Assembly (NCBI GenBank): GCA_030826005.1 | Contig: JAPJOW010000050.1 | Span: forward strand, 1-21,700 | DNA from: Aliterella sp. RAGGC_92 | Lineage (GTDB): Bacteria > Cyanobacteriota > Cyanobacteriia > Cyanobacteriales > Chroococcidiopsidaceae | Reading direction: 5' to 3' | DNA length: 21,700 nucleotides | Part shown: positions 6,371-14,200 of the stretch, piece by piece | How the letters are laid out: each line of letters starts with the position of its first letter | How positions within the stretch are numbered: the first letter of the stretch is position 1 | The notes under the pieces: model-generated | Seen by the model: only the letters and a program-made list of their open reading frames with translations | Told to the model about the DNA's origin: nothing | The model's database searches: none | Made by a program: the position numbers and the translations under genes

Positions 6371-7493
6371 TGGAAGTAATTAAAACATTTAATTTAGAAT
6401 TTTGCTTAGTTTCTTCATCTAAGGAGTAGATTACTTGCGTTTGCATTTTATTAAAAATATTATCTTGACAAAATGCCGATATTGTAAAATTGTCGCTTGG
6501 CAAACGAAGGCTTCCCCGAATTTTGCCAGTTATTTTTAAACAGGTAGTAAAGTCTATCATTTGTCCATCTAAACATAAACATTCCAAATTACTAAAGAGT
6601 ATTAGTTTGAATAAACCATCTTTGATATCATCTACCGACGGCATTTTTCCTTGACTAGAATTTTTTGATTCTTGCAAAATAAAAATATTATTTTGCTTAT
6701 ACACTTCATCTACAGTTAAATGATAGCTTCCACCTAAGTAGTTAGAAATAAAAAATATACCTTTATAACCGTCAGCTAAATGCTCTAATTTATGCGTAGT
6801 TACGGATTCTCTCTGTGCGGCAATTAACGATTTATTAAGAGTATGAGCTTTGAACTTTTCTAAACTAAATACTCTATTTAGCTGAAATCGAGCGAATACC
6901 TCAGTATGTTTAGCGCTTGAATGCAAACTTACCTGTTGTGTAGCTGCTATTTTTTCATAGCTATTAATAGCATTTAAGTAAACAGAATTAAAATTTCTTT
7001 CAAAGTGAGTTGTATTCCAATGTAAAGCTGATAACTGATAAATACTTACTTCTTCTATTTTTTGATTTATATAGTCAGGATTAAACTTTTGCTTAGTAAT
7101 TTTGTTGCTTGTACCTATTACTACATCAGCTTGTTCGTACCAAGCTAAGATAATATATACATTTAACAAATTCATCCAAGATAAGGTAATAAAGTTAATT
7201 CTATCATTGTCTCCTCCAGCACCTTCATCTTTTATTACGGGAATTATGGTAATTTTTTTAGAGTTTAAATGATAGGTGTTATAAATTCTAGCAAAATGAT
7301 AAGTTCTAGTTCTTTTAGGAGATTTCCATTGAGAAAAAGCAATATTATTTTGTGGAGAATCCAAATTAATTATGCCAAAAGGTTTTGACTGGTTGATATT
7401 GAAGTTGTCTAAGGCGTAGGTTTTAATTTGGGGAATAAGAACAGGCTTATAAATAATATCCCTAATAAAACCTTGAAGACAAAGTATAACCAC
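6363..7493 (-). CDS. Putative restriction endonuclease partner of the adenine methyltransferase
   Basis: The predicted protein has 376 residues. I recognise no named family. Residues about 254-280 have the layout of a PD-(D/E)xK nuclease core: a hydrophobic strand, Asp262 (TVDEVY), then a second strand and Glu275-Ser-Lys277 (FILQESKN), 13 residues apart. The gene is placed directly before the D12 methyltransferase and overlaps it by 8 nt, the usual layout of type II systems. Counting one 60-base line in each gene gives about 22-25% G+C near 6361 and 7021 versus 45% in leuS, which suggests transfer. The GTG start at 7493 has no ribosome-binding site; an in-frame stop lies 5-8 codons above it and no ATG lies near below, so the true start is uncertain. 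It could instead be a non-restriction accessory protein. Confidence 0.55.
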   Translation of the reverse strand: MVILCLQGFIRDIIYKPVLIPQIKTYALDNFNINQSKPFGIINLDSPQNNIAFSQWKSPKRTRTYHFARIYNTYHLNSKKITIIPVIKDEGAGGDNDRINFITLSWMNLLNVYIILAWYEQADVVIGTSNKITKQKFNPDYINQKIEEVSIYQLSALHWNTTHFERNFNSVYLNAINSYEKIAATQQVSLHSSAKHTEVFARFQLNRVFSLEKFKAHTLNKSLIAAQRESVTTHKLEHLADGYKGIFFISNYLGGSYHLTVDEVYKQNNIFILQESKNSSQGKMPSVDDIKDGLFKLILFSNLECLCLDGQMIDFTTCLKITGKIRGSLRLPSDNFTISAFCQDNIFNKMQTQVIYSLDEETKQNSKLNVLITSNE

Positions 7494-7582
7494 AGTTATT
7501 AAAGTAATGAATTTTTAAAAGCGATCGCCCGGACATGGAAAGAAAAATTAGACTTTTACTATGACCATCAGCACCATCCGAG

Positions 7583-7595
7583 ATTGTGTCACAAT
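7583..7595. promoter_or_regulatory. 13-bp palindrome in the divergent leuS/endonuclease spacer
   Basis: ATTGTG-t-CACAAT is a perfect palindrome in the 148-bp gap between the divergent endonuclease gene and leuS, about 90 bp from the GTG of the former and 46 bp from the GTG of leuS. The half-site recalls TGTGA/TCACA-type operators but lacks their 6-bp spacer. It might be a control site for either gene. No clear -35/-10 pair is visible in the gap, which also holds two HIP1 copies (7521-7528, 7613-7620). Confidence 0.35.
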
Positions 7596-7641
7596 AACGA
7601 AACATAAATTGCGCGATCGCAACTAAGGTAGGAGTTTGTTT

Positions 7642-10200
7642 GTGGAGTCCCGTTATATCCCCGCCGCCGTAGAGGAAAAGTGGCAAAAAAGTTGGGCAAA
7701 TCTTGGCTTAGACCGTACCTCTACAGATGAAAGTAAGCCAAAGTTTTACGCCCTCTCAATGTTTCCCTATCCATCGGGTAGCCTGCACATGGGTCACGTC
7801 CGTAACTATGTAATTACCGATGTAATTGCTAGACTCAAGCGGATGCAAGGCTATCGCGTCCTGCACCCGATGGGTTGGGATGCTTTTGGCTTACCCGCCG
7901 AAAACGCGGCAATCGAGCGGGGTATTCCTCCGGCAAAGTGGACTTATCAAAATATTGCTCAGATGCGGAGTCAATTGCAACGCTTGGGATTGTCTATTGA
8001 CTGGGAAAAAGAAATCGCTACTTGTTCGCCGGAGTATTACAAATGGACGCAGTGGATTTTCTTGCAATTTTTTCAAGCTGGACTTGCTTATCAAAAAGAA
8101 GCCGCCGTCAATTGGGACCCGATTGACCAAACAGTCCTTGCTAACGAACAAGTAGATAATGAAGGCAAGTCGTGGCGCAGTGGCGCTATAGTCGAACGCA
8201 AACTATTACGTCAGTGGTTTTTAAAAATTACCGACTACGCCGAACAACTGTTAAATGATTTAGATAAGCTGACCGGATGGCCGGAGCGAGTTAAAATCAT
8301 GCAGGCAAACTGGATTGGTAAATCGGTTGGTGCTTATCTAGAGTTTCCGATTGTCGGTTTAGAAGAAAAAATCGGCGTTTTTACCACTCGCCCCGATACT
8401 GTTTATGGAGTTACTTACGTTGTTTTAGCTCCCGAACACCCCTTGACCGCAAGTGTAACTACACCAGATCGAAAAGAAGCTGTAGAAGCATTTATTCAAG
8501 AAGTAGCAATTCAAAGCGAATTAGAACGCACGGCAGAAGATAAGCCCAAGCGGGGTATTCCTACCGGGGGCATAGCGGTTAATCCTTTTACGGGAGCAGA
8601 AATTCCCATTTGGATAGCCGATTACGTGCTGTACGAGTACGGTACGGGGGCGGTGATGGGCGTACCCGCCCATGACGTGCGAGACTTTAAGTTTGCCAAA
8701 GAAAAGCAATTGCCAATTCAAGTTGTAATTGTGCCACCAGGGACGGGGAGAACCGTATCTAAAACCTCTTTAAAACAGGCATATACTGAAGTTGGAACAG
8801 TAGTTAATTCTGGAGCTTTTGAGGGGATGGACTCTTTAAAAGCAAAAGAGGCGATCGTTCAGTATGCCGAACAAAAAGGCTACGGTAAAGCAAGAGTACA
8901 ATATCGCCTGCGCGATTGGTTGATATCAAGGCAGCGCTACTGGGGCGCGCCAATTCCAATTATTCACTGTTTAAGTTGCGGTGCTGTCCCCGTACCAGAA
9001 GAAGATTTACCTGTTAAACTACCGGACGAGGTGGAGTTTACTGGGCGCGGTGCGTCTCCTTTGGCTCAACTAGAAAGCTGGGTAAACGTACCATGTCCTC
9101 ATTGCGGGCAGCCTAGCTTGCGGGAAACGGATACGATGGATACTTTTATTGATTCTTCATGGTACTTTTTGCGTTTTCCCGATGCCAGAAACGAAACTGA
9201 AGTTTTTGCGAGTTTGAAAACTAATGATTGGATGCCTGTAGATCAGTATGTAGGCGGAATCGAACACGCAATTTTACACTTATTGTATTCGCGATTTTTT
9301 ACTAAAGTACTGCGCGATCGCAAGCTTATTAACTTTGACGAGCCTTTCCAAAGTCTCTTAACTCAAGGCATGGTACAAGCGGTTACTTACAAAAATCCTG
9401 TCACCAATAAATACATTCCTTCGGCTCAAGTAAATGAAACTGAGCCAAAAGACCCGGAAACTGGGGAGGAATTGGAAGTTTTTTACGAGAAAATGTCTAA
9501 GTCAAAGTACAACGGCGTAGCACCAGAAGATGTAATTGCCGAATATGGCGTAGATACGGCGCGGATGTTTATTTTATTTAAAGCGCCGCCCGAAAAAGAC
9601 TTGGAATGGGATAAGGCGGATGTAGAAGGACAATTTCGCTTTTTAAATCGGATTTGGCGCTTGGTAACAGAGTTTGATGGCTCGAAAGTGCGGACTCAAA
9701 CCGCTACTTTAAGTTCCGTTGAAAAAGAGCTACGCCGAGCAATTCATCGCGCTATTAAAGAAATTACTGAAGACTTAGAGGGCGAATACCATCTAAATAC
9801 GGCGGTTTCAGAGTTGATGAAGTTAAGTAACGCAATTTATGACTCTAAATCCTCTGATTCGCCTATATACGCGGAAGGCATCGAGACGTTAATGCAGCTA
9901 CTTGCGCCCTTTGCTCCTCATATAGCTGAGGAATTGTGGCATTTGAGCGGTAAAACAGGTTCTATTCATCAACAAACTTGGCGTAGCTACGATCCTAATG
10001 CTTTAGTAGCCGACGAAATTACCTTAGTAATTCAAGTTATGGGCAAAACTAGAGGAACAATTCAAGTTCCCGCTCAAGCTGATAAACCAGCGCTAGAAAA
10101 TTATGCCCGCGAGTCGGAAGCGGCGCAACGTCATCTTGAAGGTAAGACAATTAAAAAAGTAATTGTTATTCCAGGTAAATTAGTCAATTTTGTAATTTGA
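7642..10200 (+). CDS. leuS: Leucyl-tRNA synthetase
   Basis: The start is GTG at 7642 because AGGAG (7630-7634) lies 7 nt upstream; an in-frame TTG at 7636 is too close to it. The protein has 852 residues, normal for the bacterial enzyme. It charges tRNA-Leu with leucine in the cytoplasm. The class I signatures are both intact: YPSGSLHMGH near the N-terminus (HMGH at 49-52) and KMSKS at 617-621. Between them are the CP1 editing domain, including GTGAVMGVPAHDVRDF, and a zinc-ribbon-like insert (CLSCG ... CPHCG). The C-terminal domain ends KKVIVIPGKLVNFVI. The last 21 bases overlap the end of the convergent cytosine methyltransferase gene. Confidence 0.97.
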   Translation: MESRYIPAAVEEKWQKSWANLGLDRTSTDESKPKFYALSMFPYPSGSLHMGHVRNYVITDVIARLKRMQGYRVLHPMGWDAFGLPAENAAIERGIPPAKWTYQNIAQMRSQLQRLGLSIDWEKEIATCSPEYYKWTQWIFLQFFQAGLAYQKEAAVNWDPIDQTVLANEQVDNEGKSWRSGAIVERKLLRQWFLKITDYAEQLLNDLDKLTGWPERVKIMQANWIGKSVGAYLEFPIVGLEEKIGVFTTRPDTVYGVTYVVLAPEHPLTASVTTPDRKEAVEAFIQEVAIQSELERTAEDKPKRGIPTGGIAVNPFTGAEIPIWIADYVLYEYGTGAVMGVPAHDVRDFKFAKEKQLPIQVVIVPPGTGRTVSKTSLKQAYTEVGTVVNSGAFEGMDSLKAKEAIVQYAEQKGYGKARVQYRLRDWLISRQRYWGAPIPIIHCLSCGAVPVPEEDLPVKLPDEVEFTGRGASPLAQLESWVNVPCPHCGQPSLRETDTMDTFIDSSWYFLRFPDARNETEVFASLKTNDWMPVDQYVGGIEHAILHLLYSRFFTKVLRDRKLINFDEPFQSLLTQGMVQAVTYKNPVTNKYIPSAQVNETEPKDPETGEELEVFYEKMSKSKYNGVAPEDVIAEYGVDTARMFILFKAPPEKDLEWDKADVEGQFRFLNRIWRLVTEFDGSKVRTQTATLSSVEKELRRAIHRAIKEITEDLEGEYHLNTAVSELMKLSNAIYDSKSSDSPIYAEGIETLMQLLAPFAPHIAEELWHLSGKTGSIHQQTWRSYDPNALVADEITLVIQVMGKTRGTIQVPAQADKPALENYARESEAAQRHLEGKTIKKVIVIPGKLVNFVI

Positions 10201-11454
10201 CTTAAGATACTCCCTGGCTTGACAAGCTTCAAAGCGCAATAGCTGCGGATCGTTGGGAATGATTGTCATTTTTGGTAAGGTGGGAGTTACGCCTAAAGCG
10301 GTAATAATATTTGTTCCTACGGCTTGCGCTAATAAGGGAGGAACAGAATTGCCTACTTGTCTAAATCCATGCCATTTAGTTTGATGCAGGCAAAACCAGT
10401 CAGGAAAAGAATGCAATCTAGCCGCTTCTCTGACCGAAATTACTCGCGGTAAAGTTGGATGAATCGGGCGGGGGGATGTATAGCTACCGCGATCGCTTCC
10501 CGTACCCGCCCGCAAGGTGTGGCATAGTCCATTTAAGTCCAAACGGCGCAAATGACTAATTGGCTCTCTTTGATTGGCGCTAGTTGCCGCAAAACGGGCG
10601 ATAGAAGTTTGGCTATGTTGAGTTTGCATGGAACTTGTGAGCAATTGCCTATTCCACAAGCGAGGATAGGCGTAATAGTTAGTATTACGGAGATTTTTGA
10701 CGTAGGAGCTAGTTTTTTGCTCTATTTGGGCGAATTGTTCGGCACTTAATAGCACTCGATCGCTGGTTTTAAGTTCGGGAAAACTATCGAGATCGGGTAA
10801 GTCGGCGATCGCCTCTACAACTTTAACTAATTCTCCCCCTAGAGGCTTGGGGAAACTAATTTTAATTCCCGCCTGCGCGCCGCAAAAAAATAGTCTTTTG
10901 CGTCTTTGGGGTACGCCAAAATCTGCCGCATTTAAAATTTGCGCTTTACTGCGATAGCCATTGAGTTTAAATTTGTTTTTGAGTTTATTTAGCCAAGTTT
11001 TGTGTTTCCCCGCCACCATTCCCGGTACGTTTTCCATCACAAAACAACGGGGATTTAGTTCAATTACTAAGCGGCAAAACTCTAATACTAAGTGATTGCG
11101 ATCGTCATTTATCAGGCGTTTGCCCATAATTGAGAAACCCTGACAAGGCGGACCCCCAAAAACTAAATCGATTTGTCCGTCCCAATGCTCTCCGGTGTGA
11201 CAATAATGAGCAAACCAGCCTTTAAAAGCGGCTTTTCTAATCGTAGAAGCGCTTAGTTTGGTAACATCGCCGCAGATTACTTCCGTGAGGGGAAAATTGA
11301 ACTTATAAACGCCCGCATGAACCGGATCGCTTTCTACCGCAACTAATACATCAAATCCAGCTTGCTCCATCCCTAGGGAAAATCCGCCTACACCTGCAAA
11401 TAAATCGATCGCAACGGGACGTTTAGTTAAGGGCGCAAGTCCATTGTCGATGAT
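10180..11454 (-). CDS. Cytosine-5 DNA methyltransferase with apparent ATC start
   Basis: All core motifs are present: I IDLFAGVGGFSLG, IV FGGPPCQGFS with catalytic Cys, VI FVMENVPG, VIII QRRKRLFFCG, IX-like REAARLHSFPDWF and X QVGNSVPPLLA. The first ATG (11370) lies after motif I and would remove AdoMet binding. In frame upstream, back to the TGA at 11460-11458, there is no ATG, GTG or TTG. The best-placed codon is ATC at 11454, 6 nt after AGAGG (11465-11461) and overlapping the lpxB stop by one base (TAATC). From there the protein has 424 residues and reads IIDNGLAPLTKRPVAIDLFAG. Its WHGFRQVGNSVPP ending recalls cyanobacterial solitary methyltransferases, some of which modify CGATCG within HIP1; specificity here is inferred only. 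No endonuclease is adjacent. It probably shares the lpx transcript. Confidence 0.85.
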   Translation of the reverse strand: MIDNGLAPLTKRPVAIDLFAGVGGFSLGMEQAGFDVLVAVESDPVHAGVYKFNFPLTEVICGDVTKLSASTIRKAAFKGWFAHYCHTGEHWDGQIDLVFGGPPCQGFSIMGKRLINDDRNHLVLEFCRLVIELNPRCFVMENVPGMVAGKHKTWLNKLKNKFKLNGYRSKAQILNAADFGVPQRRKRLFFCGAQAGIKISFPKPLGGELVKVVEAIADLPDLDSFPELKTSDRVLLSAEQFAQIEQKTSSYVKNLRNTNYYAYPRLWNRQLLTSSMQTQHSQTSIARFAATSANQREPISHLRRLDLNGLCHTLRAGTGSDRGSYTSPRPIHPTLPRVISVREAARLHSFPDWFCLHQTKWHGFRQVGNSVPPLLAQAVGTNIITALGVTPTLPKMTIIPNDPQLLRFEACQAREYLKSNYKID

Positions 11455-12677
11455 TACTCACCTCTTGCCTCAAGTAGTTGGAAAATTTCTACTGCCGCGC
11501 GATCGCATACTCCGACTTCTCCTAAAGATAATCGCATCTGCGCGTATGCGTCTAGAGTTTTTTGGCGACGCTCGGCATTGAGCAATAATTCTAAAGCTAT
11601 TTGGAAGATATTTTCGCTGGTAGCTTGTTCTTGGAGTAATTCTGGCACGATCGGCTTCATTTCTACCAAGTTGGGCGGCGACATAAATGGAATGGAAAAC
11701 TTAAACAATCGCGCGATCGCAATTGTCAGGCGACTAACGCGGTAAATTACTACTTGCGGCACGTTTAAAAGGGCAATTTCTAAGTTTACCGTCCCCGACT
11801 TAGTTATTGCTAAATCGGCGGCGGAAATTGCTTCGGTTGTTTGTCCGCAGACTATCGTTGCTTGCAAACCGTAAAGGGCGATCGCTTTTTCAATAGGTTG
11901 GCGATAAATTTCTAAAGCTAAAGGAATCAAAAACTGGACGTTGGGTAACTGCGCTTGAATTTGCTTGGCGGCGGCAAACATCACCGGAAGCAGGTATTTT
12001 AACTCTTGGCGACGAGAAGCGGGAATTAAGGCGATCGCCGTTGTTTCTGGGGAAATATTTAGGATTTTTCTGGCAACTTCTCGGCTAGGAGCATTTTGCA
12101 TTCTATCTACTAAAGGATGCCCTACCCAGCTAACTTTTGCGCCTCGGTTTTCAAAGTAACGCGCTTCTTCAGGAAAAATTGCCAAAATTTTATGACTAAT
12201 TTCAATAATTCTTTTTGTCGCCCGTCCCGTTACCGACCAAACCCATACTTGGGGAGCAATATAGTAAACTACAGGCACTTGGGGAAGCGAGGAATGAATA
12301 TAGCTGCCAATTTTCATATTGGGGCCCATATAGTCAATTAAAACGACTAAATCGGGCGGATTGGCTTGCAATGAAGCGATCGCTTGTTTTTGTAACTGCA
12401 AGGTAGGCAAAATAAAAGGTAGCGCTTCGAGTAGCCCCATAGAGCCAATACTGCTAGTATTGCCTAGCAAAATTGCTCCCGCATTCGCCATTTTAGCGCC
12501 GCCTAAAGCCACAATTTCTAACTCTACCCCGGTTTTAATCGCTTGACGCTGAAGGGCAGTTATGAGTAGCGCTCCTTGCAAGTCTCCCGATACTTCGCCC
12601 GTGCTAATAAAAATTCTTACTTTCTGCTTGGTAGCGTTTGCTTGAGCTAAAGGAGAAGTTAATTTATCTTCTTGCAT
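11454..12677 (-). CDS. lpxB: Lipid-A-disaccharide synthase
   Basis: From the ATG at 12677 the protein has 407 residues. That ATG overlaps the lpxA stop by one base (TGATG); an in-frame TTG one codon earlier is less likely. LpxB joins 2,3-diacyl-GlcN-1-phosphate to UDP-2,3-diacyl-GlcN at the inner membrane, making the lipid A disaccharide. Family signs are IFISTGEVSGDLQG near the N-terminus, VVLIDYMGPNMK (the usual family has DxPxFN here), YYIAPQVWVW, and KSGTVNLEIALLNVPQVVIYR in the C-terminal nucleotide-sugar half. The N-terminal 20 residues (EDKLTSPLAQANATKQK) precede the conserved core. It is the fourth lpx/fab gene of the cluster. Confidence 0.95.
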   Translation of the reverse strand: MQEDKLTSPLAQANATKQKVRIFISTGEVSGDLQGALLITALQRQAIKTGVELEIVALGGAKMANAGAILLGNTSSIGSMGLLEALPFILPTLQLQKQAIASLQANPPDLVVLIDYMGPNMKIGSYIHSSLPQVPVVYYIAPQVWVWSVTGRATKRIIEISHKILAIFPEEARYFENRGAKVSWVGHPLVDRMQNAPSREVARKILNISPETTAIALIPASRRQELKYLLPVMFAAAKQIQAQLPNVQFLIPLALEIYRQPIEKAIALYGLQATIVCGQTTEAISAADLAITKSGTVNLEIALLNVPQVVIYRVSRLTIAIARLFKFSIPFMSPPNLVEMKPIVPELLQEQATSENIFQIALELLLNAERRQKTLDAYAQMRLSLGEVGVCDRAAVEIFQLLEARGE

Positions 12678-13495
12678 CAATTCTTGCGCGGACTCCGACC
12701 GGGTATAGAACCTCGCCGCCCTTCCATTTGCGATAATTGCAAAAATTGGCGCAGGTGTTGGATGTACTCGTTATCTGGGAGTAATTCTAATTGTTCTAAC
12801 GCCGCATTGACCGTTAAATTCGAGCGATAAAGACTGCGAAAAGCTTTTTTTAAACTTTGAAAAACCAAACCTCGGTCTAATTCCGATACGCCCGCGCGTT
12901 TAAGACCGATAAGATTGAGACTGCGGACTCTAGCGGGACTGCCTTCAACTAACATATAGGGCGGTACATCGCGGTCAATGCGGCTCATGCCACCAACCAT
13001 TGCTAACTCGCCAATATGAACAAATTGGTGAATGCCTAAAACCCCGCCAATTGTAGCTTTTGACTCTATTTGGACGTGACCTGCTAAAGCAACGCTGTTG
13101 GCAATTACGACGGAATTTGCGATCGCGCAATTATGAGCTACATGAGTGTAAGCCATCAGTAAGTTATTATCGCCAATTACCGTTGCTTCTCCTTCTCCCG
13201 TAGCGCGGTTAATCGTCACGTATTCGCGGATGCGGTTATTGTTGCCAATTTTTACCCAACTTAAAGAGCCATCATACTTCAGGTCTTGGGGTTCTAACCC
13301 AATTGCTGCACCCGGAAAAATCTGATTTCCCGATCCTATTTCGGTCGGCCCTTCTAAGACTACATGAGCGCCAATGATAGTTTCTGCACCAACTTTAACT
13401 TGTTTGCCAATTACTGCATAAGCACCAACCTGCACGGTAGGATGCAGTTCTGCGTCGGGATGAATTACAGAAGTCGGATGAATTAGAGTCTTCAA
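12677..13495 (-). CDS. lpxA: UDP-N-acetylglucosamine O-acyltransferase
   Basis: This 272-residue protein starts with TTG at 13495, supported by GGAG 8 nt upstream and by the family-typical beginning MKTLIHPTSVIHPDA. LpxA moves a hydroxyacyl chain from acyl carrier protein to the 3-OH of UDP-GlcNAc, the first step of lipid A synthesis. The first two thirds are hexapeptide repeats forming a left-handed beta helix, with the catalytic His at about 121 (YTHVAHNCAI, equivalent to E. coli His125). The C-terminal third is the helical domain. It couples to lpxB through a 1-nt overlap and sits 102 bp after fabZ. Confidence 0.96.
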   Translation of the reverse strand: MKTLIHPTSVIHPDAELHPTVQVGAYAVIGKQVKVGAETIIGAHVVLEGPTEIGSGNQIFPGAAIGLEPQDLKYDGSLSWVKIGNNNRIREYVTINRATGEGEATVIGDNNLLMAYTHVAHNCAIANSVVIANSVALAGHVQIESKATIGGVLGIHQFVHIGELAMVGGMSRIDRDVPPYMLVEGSPARVRSLNLIGLKRAGVSELDRGLVFQSLKKAFRSLYRSNLTVNAALEQLELLPDNEYIQHLRQFLQLSQMEGRRGSIPGRSPRKN

Positions 13496-13597
13496 AGATA
13501 GGTCTCCAACAGAAGGCAGAGGTTAGTTGTAGTGGGTGCAGTTTTAGGATAATTTTTAGCTGGAAAATGTTTTGAGCATTTTCTCATTGGGGGTAAC

Positions 13598-14104
13598 TCA
13601 ATCAACCAAAGAAAACATCAATTCTCCTTCACTAACTAGCTGACCATCAACAACGGTGCGAGCTTGCATTTTTCCAAAACGACGGCGTTTGACGCATAAC
13701 AGTTCCACCGTCATAATTAAGCGATCGCCGGGTACGACAGGGCGGCGAAAACGAACTTTATCAATGCCTGCAAATAAAAATAGTCCGCCTTCTAATTCTG
13801 GCAATTGCGTTAATACTATACCGCCTACTTGTGCCATTGCTTCAACAATTAGCACTCCAGGCATCATCGGTCGTCCGGGGAAATGTCCTTGAAAATGCGG
13901 TTCGTTGAACGTAACGTTTTTGATGCCAACAGCGCGTTTTCCTGGTACGTACTCAATAATTCGGTCTACAAGCGCAAAAGGGTAGCGGTGGGGTAGTAGC
14001 TTTTGGATTTCTTCAACCGAAAAGACTGTTGGGACTGGATTTGAATCGACAACATGGATTGCCGATTCTTCGATTGAATTTAAGTTGGTAAGGGCGGTGT
14101 TCAT
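13598..14104 (-). CDS. fabZ: 3-hydroxyacyl-ACP dehydratase FabZ
   Basis: Taking the ATG at 14104 as start gives 168 residues; a TTG three codons earlier is possible and neither has a strong ribosome-binding site. FabZ removes water from 3-hydroxyacyl-ACP in fatty-acid elongation, competing with LpxA for the same acyl-ACP pool, which explains its place in the cluster. The hotdog-fold signature is HFQGHFPGRPMMPG followed by EAMAQVG; catalytic His74 and Glu88 have the same 14-residue spacing as E. coli His54/Glu68. The N-terminal 25 or so residues before VFSVEEIQKLLPHRYPF are an extension over E. coli FabZ. Confidence 0.96.
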   Translation of the reverse strand: MNTALTNLNSIEESAIHVVDSNPVPTVFSVEEIQKLLPHRYPFALVDRIIEYVPGKRAVGIKNVTFNEPHFQGHFPGRPMMPGVLIVEAMAQVGGIVLTQLPELEGGLFLFAGIDKVRFRRPVVPGDRLIMTVELLCVKRRRFGKMQARTVVDGQLVSEGELMFSLVD

Positions 14105-14173
14105 GGGAGTCAAAGACTTAGTGCAGGACTAGAAGTGTTATTTTATCGAAAGCGGGGCGTTATGCCTGAACCT

Positions 14174-14185
14174 AAGCATATGCTT
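14174..14185. repeat. 12-bp perfect palindrome AAGCATATGCTT between lpxC and fabZ
   Basis: The palindrome lies 15 bp past the lpxC stop and 70 bp before the fabZ ATG on the minus strand. It is too AT-rich and loopless to be a terminator. It may be a protein-binding site or chance. Confidence 0.35.
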
Positions 14186-14200
14186 TAAAGATGAAATAGC

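Noticed and set aside
5409..7520. Lack of HIP1 octamers as proof of transfer
   Set aside because: leuS, a core gene, also has a gap of about 1.7 kb, so absence of HIP1 alone is not decisive; base composition is better evidence.
7462..7686. Minus-strand 74-codon frame spanning the leuS start
   Set aside because: It overlaps the endonuclease start and the leuS ribosome-binding site and resembles no protein; a shadow of the divergent region.
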